A DNA stretch of 45,520 nucleotides, taken from assembly GCA_017445025.1 (NCBI GenBank), contig JAFSVJ010000098.1, forward strand, positions 1-45,520, written 5' to 3'. The notes under the pieces are model-generated. The model had not been told where the DNA came from. It worked only from the letters and a program-made list of their open reading frames with translations, and made no database searches. The translations under genes and the position numbers were made by a program. Of this stretch, positions 25,007-33,817 are shown one piece after another; the stretch's first letter is position 1; each line of letters opens with the position of its first letter. This DNA is from Abditibacteriota bacterium (GTDB lineage: Bacteria > Armatimonadota > UBA5829).

Positions 25007-26278
25007 CTATATTACATCTACTCCTATGTAAGGTCTTAAAACTTCAGGAATAACAACATGTCCGTCTTCTGTTTGATAATTCTCTATTAATGCCACAACA
25101 AGTCTCGGAAGAGCTACACCGGAACCGTTTAAAGTGTGAACAAATTCAGGTTTTTCCCCTATCTTTCTTCTGAATTTTATATTGGCTCTTCTTGCTTGAT
25201 AATCTTTAAAATTAGAACAAGAAGAAACTTCCAACCACTTATCAACACCGGGAGAATATATTTCCAAGTCATAACACTTAGCACAAGAGAAAGAAATATC
25301 CGCAGTGCAAAGGGCAAGTCTTCTGTAAGGAATGCCCAAAAGCTCCAAAATTTCCTCTGCATCTCTTGTCAAGGCTTCGTGAGCTTCAGCACTCTTTTCC
25401 GGAAGAGTCCAGTTTACCAACTCAACTTTATTAAATTGGTGAACTCTCAAAAGTCCTCTGGTATCCTTTCCGGCGGAGCCTGCCTCTCTTCTGAAACAAG
25501 CGGAATAAGCACAATGCTTTATAGGTAATTGATCCACGGACAAAATTTCATTTGAATAAAGATTGGTAACAGGGACTTCAGCTGTGGGTATGGCGTAAAG
25601 TTCGTCACCCTTGTCACATTTATACATATCTTCTTCAAATTTAGGAAGCTGTCCCGTTCCCGTCATAGCACCGGAATTTACCAAAAAAGGAGGAAATATT
25701 TCTGTATATCCGTGTTTTGTTGTGTGAAGATCCAAGAAAAAGTTTATAAGACTCCTTTCCAATTTAGAACCTAAGCCTTTATATACAATGAAACCGCTAC
25801 CGGCAATTTTGGCACCTCGCTCAAGGTCAATAATATCCAAATCTTTGGCTATATCCCAGTGGGGTTTTGGCTCAAAATCAAACTTTTTCGGCTCACCCCA
25901 AGTTTTAACTACCACATTATCGTCTTCGCTTTGACCGTAAGGAGTGGTTTCGTCAGGCATATTTGGGATGTTGAGAAGAATTTCACCGAATTCATTATCA
26001 ATGGCACTTGTTTCGGCGTCCAGCCCCTTGATTTTGGCAGCCAAAACTTGCATTTCTTTGATAACTTCGGAAGCATCTTCTTTATTGCGTTTCATTACGG
26101 CAATTTTATCTGAAACCACATTTTTCTGTGCCTTCATTCCCTCAACTTCCGTAATCATCTGCTTACGCTTACTGTCAAGAGCAAGGAATTTATCCAAATA
26201 TTCTTCTGTATGTTTTCGTGCTTTTAAGGCTGCACGAACAGCCTCAGGATTTTGTCTTATAAGTTTTGGATCTAACAT
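25007..26278 (-). CDS. serS: Seryl-tRNA synthetase
   Basis: A 423-residue class II synthetase for tRNA-Ser. Residues 1-110 form the long antiparallel coiled-coil tRNA-binding arm (MLDPKLIRQNPEAVRAALKA, then heptads of Lys and Glu). The catalytic core has motif 2 (RREAGSAGKDTRGLLRVHQF) and motif 3 around NGSGVALPRLVVALIENYQ, with the serine-binding segment AIPTAEVPVTNLY. The length is standard. An AGGTG lies 8 bases before the ATG. It sits between serC and tyrS, grouping serine synthesis with serine charging. Confidence 0.97.
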   Translation of the reverse strand: MLDPKLIRQNPEAVRAALKARKHTEEYLDKFLALDSKRKQMITEVEGMKAQKNVVSDKIAVMKRNKEDASEVIKEMQVLAAKIKGLDAETSAIDNEFGEILLNIPNMPDETTPYGQSEDDNVVVKTWGEPKKFDFEPKPHWDIAKDLDIIDLERGAKIAGSGFIVYKGLGSKLERSLINFFLDLHTTKHGYTEIFPPFLVNSGAMTGTGQLPKFEEDMYKCDKGDELYAIPTAEVPVTNLYSNEILSVDQLPIKHCAYSACFRREAGSAGKDTRGLLRVHQFNKVELVNWTLPEKSAEAHEALTRDAEEILELLGIPYRRLALCTADISFSCAKCYDLEIYSPGVDKWLEVSSCSNFKDYQARRANIKFRRKIGEKPEFVHTLNGSGVALPRLVVALIENYQTEDGHVVIPEVLRPYIGVDVI

Positions 26279-26293
26279 ATTTACACCTAAATA

Positions 26294-27379
26294 CTAACCG
26301 TTAACTTTTTCAAATTCTTTCATAAATTCAGCCAAAAATTCCACACTTGCTTTTGGAACAGCGTTGTAGATAGAGGCTCGCAAACCACCAACTGATCTGT
26401 GACCTTTAAGTCCTATCATATTGTGAGCTTTAGCTTCTGCCACAAATTTCTTTTCAAGGTCTTCACTCGGAAGTCTCCAAACAACGTTCATTATAGATCT
26501 GCTTGCCTTGTCTACAGGGCATCTCCAAAAGTCTGAACTGTCAATAACATCATAGAGAATTTTAGCTTTTTCTCTGTTGATTTTTTCCATAGCGGGAACT
26601 CCGCCTAAGGACTTGAGATAATCACAAACCAAACCGAGAATGTATATAGCCCAAGTGTTTGGAGTGTTATACATAGAGGCGTTTTTGGCATGAGTAGTGT
26701 ATTTAAAGAAATTGCAAATGTTTTCCGGCACTCTCTCAAGAAGGTCCTTTCTGATTATACATAAGGCAAGACCTGAAGGACCAATATTCTTTTGTGCACC
26801 GGCATAAATCATTCCGTATTTATTCACATCCATAACTTCACTCATAATACAAGAAGACATATCGGCAATAATGGGAACATCTCCGCATTCGGGAAGCTCA
26901 AAATATTTGATACCGCCAATGGTTTCGTTTTCACAAATGTGAACATATTCTGCATCAGGGTTAACCTTAATTTCACTTGCTTTGGGACAACGAATATAGT
27001 TTTCTTCCTTGTCATCCCAAATAACATTTATATCTTTTTGAACTTTGGCTTCTTTAATGGCTTTTGTAGCCCAAGAACCTGTGTTGATAAAGTCTGCACT
27101 TTTTCCCTCTCTGATAAAGTTCATGGGAATAAGACAAAATTGCATGGAAGCACCACCGGGCATAAAAAGAACTTCGTAGTCGTCACTGATACCCATAAGG
27201 TCTCTAACCTTAGCGTTGGTCTCATTGTTTACATCATCAAATTCCTTGCCTCTGTGACTCATTTCAATAACAGACATACCACTGCCTTTGAAGTCACAAA
27301 GTTCCTTTTGTGCTATCTCCAATACGGGAAGGGGAAGTGCCGCAGGTCCTGCGTTAAAATTGTGTGCTCTGAAAGCCAT
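26294..27379 (-). CDS. serC: Phosphoserine aminotransferase
   Basis: A 361-residue PLP enzyme of the class V aminotransferases that forms O-phosphoserine from 3-phosphohydroxypyruvate and glutamate, the second step of serine synthesis. Diagnostic segments are HNFNAGPAALPLPVL at the N-terminus, FMPGGASMQF, and the PLP lysine K197 in IYAGAQKNIGPSGL. A C-terminal RASIYNAVP closes the domain. It is the first gene of a four-gene run with serS, tyrS and pepP. The start follows GAGGTAGAG. The promoter TGTGGTATAAT (complement of 27425-27435) lies about 45 bases upstream. Confidence 0.96.
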   Translation of the reverse strand: MAFRAHNFNAGPAALPLPVLEIAQKELCDFKGSGMSVIEMSHRGKEFDDVNNETNAKVRDLMGISDDYEVLFMPGGASMQFCLIPMNFIREGKSADFINTGSWATKAIKEAKVQKDINVIWDDKEENYIRCPKASEIKVNPDAEYVHICENETIGGIKYFELPECGDVPIIADMSSCIMSEVMDVNKYGMIYAGAQKNIGPSGLALCIIRKDLLERVPENICNFFKYTTHAKNASMYNTPNTWAIYILGLVCDYLKSLGGVPAMEKINREKAKILYDVIDSSDFWRCPVDKASRSIMNVVWRLPSEDLEKKFVAEAKAHNMIGLKGHRSVGGLRASIYNAVPKASVEFLAEFMKEFEKVNG

Positions 27380-27414
27380 ATCTCTACCTCTATATTAATT
27401 GTTTTTGTAATTAC

Positions 27415-27435
27415 ACCAATATATATTATACCACA
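27415..27435 (-). promoter_or_regulatory. Extended -10 promoter of serC, part of an exact 21-base direct repeat
   Basis: On the minus strand it reads TGTGGTATAAT. The whole 21-base block recurs identically at 27697-27717, so a second copy of the same -10 lies 282 bases further upstream, on the other side of the long inverted-repeat element. Confidence 0.7.
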
Positions 27436-27447
27436 AATATAAAATTA

Positions 27448-27640
27448 CAAATCACCAAAAAGACCTATTTTTCGTAAGAAAAATATCTTGTAGTCGTCGA
27501 CCGTAGAATCGCAGAATAAGGTTATTTTTAAAGGCATAAGCCATTTAAAAATGTTCTTAGGCGAGAATCGTCAGGGAGACACGAAAAGAGATATTTCGTT
27601 AAGCGAAAAATAAGGGATTTTTAGGGGGGTTGGGATTTTA
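27448..27640. repeat. Long imperfect hairpin element (first copy)
   Basis: The left arm AAAAAGACCTATTTTTCG..AAATATCTT (27457-27487) pairs imperfectly with a right arm AGATATTTCG..CGAAAAATAAGGG..TTTTT (about 27591-27622). Towards the centre, ATTTTTAAA-GGC and GCC-A-TTTAAAAAT form the apical stem around ATAA (about 27529-27556). No gene is present. The first 18 bases (27448-27465) and the following stretch recur at 45475-45520, inside the RNase P RNA gene. The element lies between the two 21-base promoter repeats. Confidence 0.65.
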
Positions 27641-27696
27641 TATTTTAATGTATTTATTATAATTTCAAACAAAATTATGATTTTAAAAAATAATAT

Positions 27697-27717
27697 ACCA
27701 ATATATATTATACCACA
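27697..27717 (-). repeat. Second copy of the 21-base promoter block
   Basis: Identical to 27415-27435, including TGTGGTATAAT on the minus strand. It may be a duplicated promoter or a flanking duplication produced with the intervening element. Confidence 0.8.
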
Positions 27718-27757
27718 TTTTCGGTTTTTTCTCAATTTAATGCAAGTATAAAAAAAT

Positions 27758-27785
27758 AAATCCCGTAGGTATTTGGGATTTTTCT
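27758..27785. terminator. Possible bidirectional terminator hairpin
   Basis: AAATCCC and GGGATTT arms with a loop of about 10 bases lie between an A run and a T run. No gene clearly ends here, so its role is uncertain. Confidence 0.35.
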
Positions 27786-27799
27786 ACTCACTTTTTGTA

Positions 27800-28140
27800 A
27801 TTATAAAAGCAAAAAGCAGGGGCAAGCCCCGCTTAATTTTAAATTCTGTCCCCCTAACCCAAATCCCAAAAAGTCTTATATCCGGCCCCCCGTTATCTTT
27901 ACTTGTAGGCACCGAAAAATCATAGATTTTCCGGATCTTGCTAAAAAAGCAAAGCAGTTTGCTTTTTTACAAAAACACCTTGTGTTTTTGCCGCAATTCA
28001 ACCCCCCAAGCTGTCGCTTAGGGGGACAGACTTTTCGGGAACCCTTGGGCCCAAATCCCAAAAAGTCTTGACGACTTTTCGGGAACCCTTGGACCCAAAT
28101 CCCAAAAAGTCTTGACGACTTTTCGGGAACCCTTGGGTCG
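27800..28140. repeat. Chain of hairpin modules upstream of the rodZ-like gene
   Basis: No gene is supported. Successive hairpins are GGGGC/GCCCC (about 27820-27831), 11-base arms 27943-27953/27958-27968, 9-base arms 27970-27978/27982-27990, and a CCCCCCAAGC/GCTTAGGGGG hairpin (28001-28028). A tandem repeat with a 44-base unit then runs from 28031 to about 28137. Confidence 0.7.
28031..28137 (+). repeat. Tandem repeat, 44-base unit, about 2.4 copies
   Basis: CTTTTCGGGAACCCTTGG recurs at 28031, 28075 and 28119, separated by CCCAAATCCCAAAAAGTC-type sequence. AAAAAGTC and GACTTTT arms make each unit self-complementary. Confidence 0.88.
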
Positions 28141-28265
28141 CAGTAGGTGGGACTAGAAAGGGGGGGCCACACGGTCGCCCTTAATGTAATAGGAAGAGAG
28201 GGTGTTGTTGAATTATATCGCAAATTAATGATTTCTTAAAATTTTATAAGAATTAAATAATGTGG

Positions 28266-28271
28266 TATAAT
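28266..28271 (+). promoter_or_regulatory. Promoter -10 of the rodZ-rarA operon
   Basis: TGTGGTATAAT (28261-28271) is an extended -10; no good -35 is visible. The ATG at 28310 follows CCGGAG. Confidence 0.7.
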
Positions 28272-28309
28272 AATTATGTGAAAGTTTTTATTTTATACCG
28301 GAGTATTAT

Positions 28310-29137
28310 ATGGAATCAATAGGTTTACAATTAAAACAAAAGAGAGAGGAAAAAGGGCTCTCTTATGAAGATATATATGAAGATACAGCTATTATAAAGG
28401 AACATTTGGAAGCATTAGAAAAGGATGATTTTCTTCATTTTCCCAATAAGGTTTACGCTCGAAGTTTTTTGAGAGATTATGCCAATTATTTGTGCCTGGA
28501 CAGTTATAAACTTTTAAGAGAATTCGAAGAAGAGTATGCAAAGCTTAAGGCTGAAAAAGAGCCGGAGCCGGAAGTGACCGAGCCTGCTCAGTTACCTACG
28601 GGAAAGAGTTTTCTTAACAAAACCACAGTCATATTTCTTGTGTTTATAATCTTATGTGCAATAGCATATTTATTGGGAAAAACCTCTTCTCCCCAACCGA
28701 ATTTGGACAGCAAGAATATACCTATTCAAACCGAAAAAGCCACAGATAACACTTTTGCCCCCACTCCGGTAAAGCCAAATCCTGCTCCCGAGGCTCCAAA
28801 GGCAATTCCTTCTGAAGACAAAGTGGCAAAAGCTATCGCGGAAGCGGATAAAAAAGCTGAGGCAGAGATTAAGAAAGAATTTGATGAAGTGGTTATATAT
28901 GCCCACAAAAATGTGTGGGTGAGAGTAAAGGTAGACGGTAAGCTCTATTTTGAAGGCACCATAGGCGCGGGACAAAATCAGAAAATGGAAGTTAAGAAGA
29001 GTGTTATGGTTCGTGGTGGAGAGCCAAGTGCTTGTCAGATTAATCTTAATGGGAAGAGTATAGGGTCCTTGGGCACACCGGGTAAACCTTTTGACCTAAC
29101 CCTTAACACAAAAACAGGTGCTGTAGTAAAACAATAA
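28310..29137 (+). CDS. RodZ-like protein: HTH, one membrane helix, DUF4115
   Basis: A 275-residue bitopic membrane protein. Residues 1-70 are an Xre-type helix-turn-helix of the RodZ kind (LKQKREEKGLSYEDIYEDT, YARSFLRDYANYL). A charged Glu/Lys linker follows, then a single transmembrane helix (about 105-122), a proline-rich outer segment, and a C-terminal DUF4115 beta domain (about 195-270, WVRVKVDGKLYFEGTIGAG). RodZ links MreB to the cell envelope in rod-shaped bacteria; this protein has the same architecture and is somewhat short. It begins an operon with rarA, whose ATG lies one base after its stop. Confidence 0.85.
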   Translation: MESIGLQLKQKREEKGLSYEDIYEDTAIIKEHLEALEKDDFLHFPNKVYARSFLRDYANYLCLDSYKLLREFEEEYAKLKAEKEPEPEVTEPAQLPTGKSFLNKTTVIFLVFIILCAIAYLLGKTSSPQPNLDSKNIPIQTEKATDNTFAPTPVKPNPAPEAPKAIPSEDKVAKAIAEADKKAEAEIKKEFDEVVIYAHKNVWVRVKVDGKLYFEGTIGAGQNQKMEVKKSVMVRGGEPSACQINLNGKSIGSLGTPGKPFDLTLNTKTGAVVKQ

Positions 29138-29138
29138 T

Positions 29139-30452
29139 ATGGATATATTTGAAAACACAAAGCAAAATAAAGATATGCCTCTTCCCGCAAGGATGAGACC
29201 TTCCGCTTTGGAAGATTTATATGGACAAGAGGATATAACCAAGGAAGATTCTCTTATAAGAAAGCTTATAGAAACGGATAATCTTTCTTCTCTTATTTTT
29301 TGGGGACCTCCCGGTTGCGGGAAGTCTACCCTTGCCAACATTATTGCCAACAATACAGAGTCTGAATTTGTCCCTTTTTCCGCTGTTATAGGCGGAGTGG
29401 GGGACCTGCGAAAAATAATAGATAAAGCCAAAGAAAACAAAAAATACTACAACAAAAAAACCATTCTTTTTATAGATGAAATCCACCGTTTCAACAAAGG
29501 TCAACAGGACGCTCTCCTTCCATTTGTGGAGGACGGAACCGTTACTCTTATAGGTGCCACTACGGAAAACCCTTATTTTGAAGTTAATACTCCACTGCTT
29601 TCCAGATCGAGAATAGTCAGATTTAAGGCTCTTGACAGAGATTCTTTAAGACAAGTCATAGACAGAGCTCTTAAAGACGAAGAAAAGGGTTTTGGTAAAT
29701 ATAAAATAACCATTGATGATGATGCTTATGAGTTAATACTTCGAATTTCTGCGGGAGATGCCAGAAGTGCCCTTAATATATTGGAAATATGCGTAAAACT
29801 CATCCCCGGAGACGAAAAGCATATTGATATAAAGACCTGTGAGATAGCTGCCGGAGAAAAAACCGTAGCTTATGATAAAGACGGAGATATGCACTATGAT
29901 ATAATAAGTGCTTTTATTAAGTCTATGAGAGGTTCGGATCCGGATGCCGCCATATATTATTTGGCACTTATGTTATCTGCGGGAGAGGATATAAAGTTTA
30001 TAGCGAGAAGAGTTTGTATTTGTGCCAGCGAGGATGTGGGGAATGCGGATCCTATGGCCATGGTGGTGGCAAACAATGCAGCACAGGTTGTGCAGTTTGT
30101 GGGAATGCCGGAAGCCAGAATACCACTTGCTCAAGCTGTGGCCTATGTGGCTTGTGCTCCAAAATCCAACGCTTCCTGTGTGGCAATAGATAAAGCTCTT
30201 CACGATGTTAAGAATAATAAAATTCCACCTGTTCCAATCCATTTGAGAGATGCTCATTATAAAGGCTCAAAGGAACTGGGACATGGCATAGATTACAAAT
30301 ATGCCCATGACTTTCCGGGGGGCTGGGTGGATCAACAATATCTTCCCGATGGACTTACAGGGACTGTTTATTATGAGCCCACAGACCGAGGCCACGAGAA
30401 GAAGTTTAAGGAAAGATTGGAATCCATAAGGAAAATAAAGACACGCAAGTAA
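29139..30452 (+). CDS. rarA: Replication-associated recombination protein A (AAA+ ATPase)
   Basis: A 437-residue AAA+ ATPase of the RarA/MgsA/WRNIP1 family, acting at stalled replication forks. Walker A GPPGCGKST is at 56-64 and Walker B FIDEIHRFNKGQQDALLP at 111-128. Sensor 1 (TTENPYFEVNTPLLSRSR) and the sensor 2 region (SAGDARSALNILE) follow in order. The C-terminal tetramerisation part (KSMRGSDPDAAIYYLALMLSAGEDIKFIARR, YPDG-type ending YLPDGL) completes the family pattern, and the length is typical. It is cotranscribed with the rodZ-like gene, and 7 bases separate it from the next regulator gene. Confidence 0.95.
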   Translation: MDIFENTKQNKDMPLPARMRPSALEDLYGQEDITKEDSLIRKLIETDNLSSLIFWGPPGCGKSTLANIIANNTESEFVPFSAVIGGVGDLRKIIDKAKENKKYYNKKTILFIDEIHRFNKGQQDALLPFVEDGTVTLIGATTENPYFEVNTPLLSRSRIVRFKALDRDSLRQVIDRALKDEEKGFGKYKITIDDDAYELILRISAGDARSALNILEICVKLIPGDEKHIDIKTCEIAAGEKTVAYDKDGDMHYDIISAFIKSMRGSDPDAAIYYLALMLSAGEDIKFIARRVCICASEDVGNADPMAMVVANNAAQVVQFVGMPEARIPLAQAVAYVACAPKSNASCVAIDKALHDVKNNKIPPVPIHLRDAHYKGSKELGHGIDYKYAHDFPGGWVDQQYLPDGLTGTVYYEPTDRGHEKKFKERLESIRKIKTRK

Positions 30453-30459
30453 AGAATTT

Positions 30460-31533
30460 ATGGAAACATTAGAGAATAAAATATTAAAGCTCAAGTCAGA
30501 ACTTGACTATAATGATAATATAACTCCTCTTTATATTCAGTTGGCAAAATTGATAAAGCTGGTTATAAGAGCCGGTGGATATGAGGCGGGAGAGAAATTG
30601 CCTTCCGAGCGAGTAATGAGTGAATATTTTTCTATGGCACGGGGAACTTTGAGAAAGACCATAGATGAGTTATTACAAGAGGATATTGTTCAGAAAAAGC
30701 AAGGTAAGGGAATTTATGTCAGTGAAAATTATAAGCCAAAGAACATAAAGATTAAGGTAGGTTTGATATATAAAAACAATTTATTTTCGGTTTCGCATCC
30801 TATGAACGCTGAACATATTGCGGGTATAAATTCTGTTTTTGACAAATATGGTTATTCTTTGGAATTAATAGGGGTGGATGCCAACCTTAATGTTAAAGGG
30901 TTTCAAAAAGACTTAAAAGATAAAAACATTAACGGGATTATTTCTTTTATTGCGGAAGAGTCTGATAACAAGAAGATAGAGAAAGTTATAAATAATATGC
31001 CTTTTGTCAGCAAAATGAAATATAACAATGTGGCATTTATTGATTTTAAAGAAGTTTTGAACTTGCAATTCCATTATTTATATGATATGGGACATAGGAA
31101 TATATGTCTTAATTTTTGTTCCCCTTCAAGTGAGTCAACGGAGCTAATGTTAAACGAGTATGACCTTTTGTGTGAAAAGTATAATTTAAAGAATTATAAA
31201 TATGAGATTAAGAGATATGGCTTTGAGTATGGAGATATTATTAAAGAGATTGTAAAGAATAAGGGTATTACAGGGGTAATTTCGGCAGATGATTTTGTGG
31301 CTGTGGGTATGATAAGGAATTTACATCAAATGGGACTTAAATGTCCCGATGATATATCCATTATGGGAATGGGAGATTATTATTTTGCCAAATGGACTGT
31401 GCCTTCAATCACAACTGTGAAATTACCCTATTATGAAGTCGGTGTTCGCCTGGCACAATCTCTTATTAACCAAAAGAAATACCCAAGACTTATGCCTATA
31501 TTAATTGAAAGAGAATCGGTTAAAAAAATATAA
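30460..31533 (+). CDS. GntR-family regulator with LacI/AraR-type sensor domain (second)
   Basis: A 357-residue AraR-like regulator. The GntR winged HTH spans about 20-90 (PLYIQLAKLIKLVIRAGGYEAG, LPSERVMSEYFSMARGTLRKTI, QGKGIYVSE). The sensor domain from about 95 shows the LacI/PBP-like pattern VGLIYKNN, HIAGINSVFDKYGY, GVISADDFVAVGMIRNLHQMG, CPDDISIMGMGDYYFAKWTVPSITTV. It is probably a sugar-responsive repressor. The GH42 gene follows after 31 bases and is the most likely target. The regulator shares its domain plan with that at 340 but differs strongly in sequence. It may be read from the rodZ-rarA promoter. Confidence 0.88.
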   Translation: METLENKILKLKSELDYNDNITPLYIQLAKLIKLVIRAGGYEAGEKLPSERVMSEYFSMARGTLRKTIDELLQEDIVQKKQGKGIYVSENYKPKNIKIKVGLIYKNNLFSVSHPMNAEHIAGINSVFDKYGYSLELIGVDANLNVKGFQKDLKDKNINGIISFIAEESDNKKIEKVINNMPFVSKMKYNNVAFIDFKEVLNLQFHYLYDMGHRNICLNFCSPSSESTELMLNEYDLLCEKYNLKNYKYEIKRYGFEYGDIIKEIVKNKGITGVISADDFVAVGMIRNLHQMGLKCPDDISIMGMGDYYFAKWTVPSITTVKLPYYEVGVRLAQSLINQKKYPRLMPILIERESVKKI

Positions 31534-31564
31534 TATATAAATATAAGATATTATAGGAGATACT

Positions 31565-33586
31565 ATGGATTTTTTTCCTTACGGTGTTCAATATTACAGA
31601 CAGCCTACTCCTCTTCCGAGTGAATGGAAAGAGGATTTAAAAAACATAAAGGATGCGGGATATACCCATATTCAACTCAGACCTCAGTGGAAATGGGGTG
31701 AGAGAGAAGAGGGGAAATATTTTTTTGATGATATTGATACCCTTATGGATTTAGCCTATGAAACAGGTTTAAGGGTTATACTAAAGCCTATGGTGGAATG
31801 TGCTCCCGATTGGATTTTTGCTCTCTATGGCGGCAGTCGTGTAGGTTTTCGCGGTGTGCCTATTCCTCCTATAGCTCACGGTGCTTTTTATGTTGGCGGT
31901 TGGCTTCCTTGTTTTGACAATCCTGTGGTAAAGGAAAGGTCAGCGGGGTTTGCAAAAGCTTTAGCGACAAGATTTAAGGATCACCCGGCTTTATGGTTTT
32001 ATAACGCTTGGAATGAGCCTCGTTCACGACCTACAGGTCAATGTCAATGTGAACATTCAAAAAAGTCTTTCAGAGAATATCTTAAAAGGAGATTTCATAC
32101 AATAGAAGAATTAAACGAGTTTTACGGAAAAGCTTATACTTCTTTTGAGTTTATAGACCCTCCCTGCTCTGTTACGGATTATGTGGAAATGATGCTTTGG
32201 CGAGAGTGGGCGGCAGTGGCAGTCAGTGAGCATGTTAAAAATATATATGATGCTCTTAAATCAGCGGATCCTCAAAAGACCGTTATGTGCCATGTAGGTG
32301 GTTGTCAAATGGTAAACGACCCTCTTGACGATACTACCAACGATATGTTAAACGCTTCCGTGGTGGACTTTTATGGAACCAGCTTTCCCGTTGCCCTTGA
32401 GCCGAAAAATATGAGAGAGACAGTTACGCCTATGATAATAGGTGATTGGCTTAGAAGAGTTGATAAAAACTTTTGGATTCAGGAGTTTTATCCTTGTCAA
32501 GAAGAATGGGGGAAAGAACCAAAGGACAGTAATTTACGACGACTTTTGTGGCTTTCTGTTGCTACAGGTTGTAAAGGTTGGACCTACTGGCAATACAGGA
32601 GCGAGCGAGTGGGCAACGAATCCAACGGTTGGGGTATGAGAGAGATAAGCGGAGAGGAAACAGAGAGAAGCAAGGTTTGTGATGATATAGGACTAAAATT
32701 AAGGGAAATCGGCTCTCTTTTGGTGAAGACGGAGAGAAAACCGACACAGGTTGCCCAAATATATCATACAGAACAAGATCTCCTGTCCCGCCTGGAAGAG
32801 TGGACGGAAAACTTTGTGGATGACGATAAAAGGGGAGTTCCTTATAAATACAAAAAAACTCTTGTAAATGAACATGTTATGTTTTCTTCATGCCTTGAAA
32901 ATGGAATGGATTTTGTCACTTGGGATGATGATTTTTCAAAATATAAACTTATCTGTTGTGGCGGAGAAGAGATAATAACTCCGGAAATGGCAAGAAAACT
33001 TAAAGATTATGTAAAGAAAGGCGGAAACCTTTATGTGGAATATCCCTTTGCGGAAAGAGATGTGACAACCTGGGTGTCTCCGAGAAGGCCCAATAACGGC
33101 TTGGAAGAGCTTCTTGGCATAAGAGAAACAGCTCTTTATAAAGAGATCCACAGTGCAACTATTGATAATGTGACATTTAAGGACATTCCTATTTATATTA
33201 AAGCAAAAGTTGTGGGAGATGTAAAGGTCTTCGGTAATTGGGATACGGGCGAGCCCTGTGCCTTTGAAAAGAGTTTCGGAAAGGGAAAAGTTTTTACTTC
33301 TCTATCTCCCGTATGCTGTGGGGACGAACAAGAAAAAGGGATAATTTCTCATATAGCTAAATATATTTATAATAGTATAGGAATAGGTCCTCTTTTGCCT
33401 ACGGGCTTGTTTAAAATAGAGAGAGCGGATGAAGAAAGCAATAAGAGTATCACCTTTGTTTTTAATTTTACCGACAGCCTCCAACCTGTTGATATTTCCG
33501 GCTGTAAAATAGTAGACTGTGATAAATGTAAAATAGGAGAGGGAAAAGCACAGATAAACACAGGTGGCTTTGTGGTATATTGTTGA
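31565..33586 (+). CDS. GH42 beta-galactosidase (catalytic residues intact)
   Basis: A 673-residue GH42 enzyme that removes terminal beta-galactose from imported oligosaccharides. The TIM barrel has the acid/base E151 (AWNEPRSR) and the nucleophile E307 (WIQEFYP). The trimerisation domain (about 395-590, with ITPEMARKLKDYVKKGGNLYVEYPF) and the C-terminal beta domain follow. There is no signal peptide. CxC at GQCQCEH is part of the GH42 zinc site, but the third Cys is replaced by Ser as in its paralogue at 20255. The start follows AGGAG, and an AT-rich TATAATAT stretch 30 bases upstream may be an internal promoter. The regulator gene immediately upstream suggests local control. Confidence 0.92.
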   Translation: MDFFPYGVQYYRQPTPLPSEWKEDLKNIKDAGYTHIQLRPQWKWGEREEGKYFFDDIDTLMDLAYETGLRVILKPMVECAPDWIFALYGGSRVGFRGVPIPPIAHGAFYVGGWLPCFDNPVVKERSAGFAKALATRFKDHPALWFYNAWNEPRSRPTGQCQCEHSKKSFREYLKRRFHTIEELNEFYGKAYTSFEFIDPPCSVTDYVEMMLWREWAAVAVSEHVKNIYDALKSADPQKTVMCHVGGCQMVNDPLDDTTNDMLNASVVDFYGTSFPVALEPKNMRETVTPMIIGDWLRRVDKNFWIQEFYPCQEEWGKEPKDSNLRRLLWLSVATGCKGWTYWQYRSERVGNESNGWGMREISGEETERSKVCDDIGLKLREIGSLLVKTERKPTQVAQIYHTEQDLLSRLEEWTENFVDDDKRGVPYKYKKTLVNEHVMFSSCLENGMDFVTWDDDFSKYKLICCGGEEIITPEMARKLKDYVKKGGNLYVEYPFAERDVTTWVSPRRPNNGLEELLGIRETALYKEIHSATIDNVTFKDIPIYIKAKVVGDVKVFGNWDTGEPCAFEKSFGKGKVFTSLSPVCCGDEQEKGIISHIAKYIYNSIGIGPLLPTGLFKIERADEESNKSITFVFNFTDSLQPVDISGCKIVDCDKCKIGEGKAQINTGGFVVYC

Positions 33587-33730
33587 TTAAATAGAAAGAA
33601 TTGTTAAATATAGGTAGGTGCGAGACGATAGGCTTCTATCGTATATTTAGTAAATGTAAAAAAGAAAATCCCTATATTTCTTAAGAAATAAATAATTTTA
33701 AAAATTTTTAAAAAAATAGCTTTTAAACCC
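33587..33730. other. AT-rich gap with a small repeated hairpin word
   Basis: No gene is seen. GATAGGCTTCTATCG (33628-33642) forms a short hairpin and shares its core with 2466-2477. The rest is A/T-rich sequence leading to the promoter of the second prepilin-like gene. Confidence 0.5.
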
Positions 33731-33790
33731 TTGACAAAAAAGATTATTTGTGGTATAATATATATGTAAGTGGTTCATTTAAATGAACCA
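33731..33790 (+). promoter_or_regulatory. Consensus promoter and 5'-terminal palindrome of prepilin copy 2
   Basis: TTGACA (33731-33736), 17 bases, TATAAT (33754-33759), with TGG before it. A perfect 20-base palindrome TGGTTCATTTAAATGAACCA (33771-33790) begins within a few bases of the predicted transcript start, as in prepilin copy 1, whose leader also opens with a perfect stem. Confidence 0.88.
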
Positions 33791-33817
33791 GTTAGACTAA
33801 AAAATCAGGAGAATACC

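Noticed and set aside
27448..27640. A protein-coding or tRNA gene in the element upstream of serC
   Set aside because: No frame of useful length with an RBS is found, and no cloverleaf with a GGTTCNA-type T arm is visible. The sequence is best explained as a long imperfect hairpin.
28031..28137. CRISPR-like array
   Set aside because: The repeats are contiguous 44-base units with no unique spacers, and there are no cas genes in the window. The 51-base array at 11097 fails for the same reasons.
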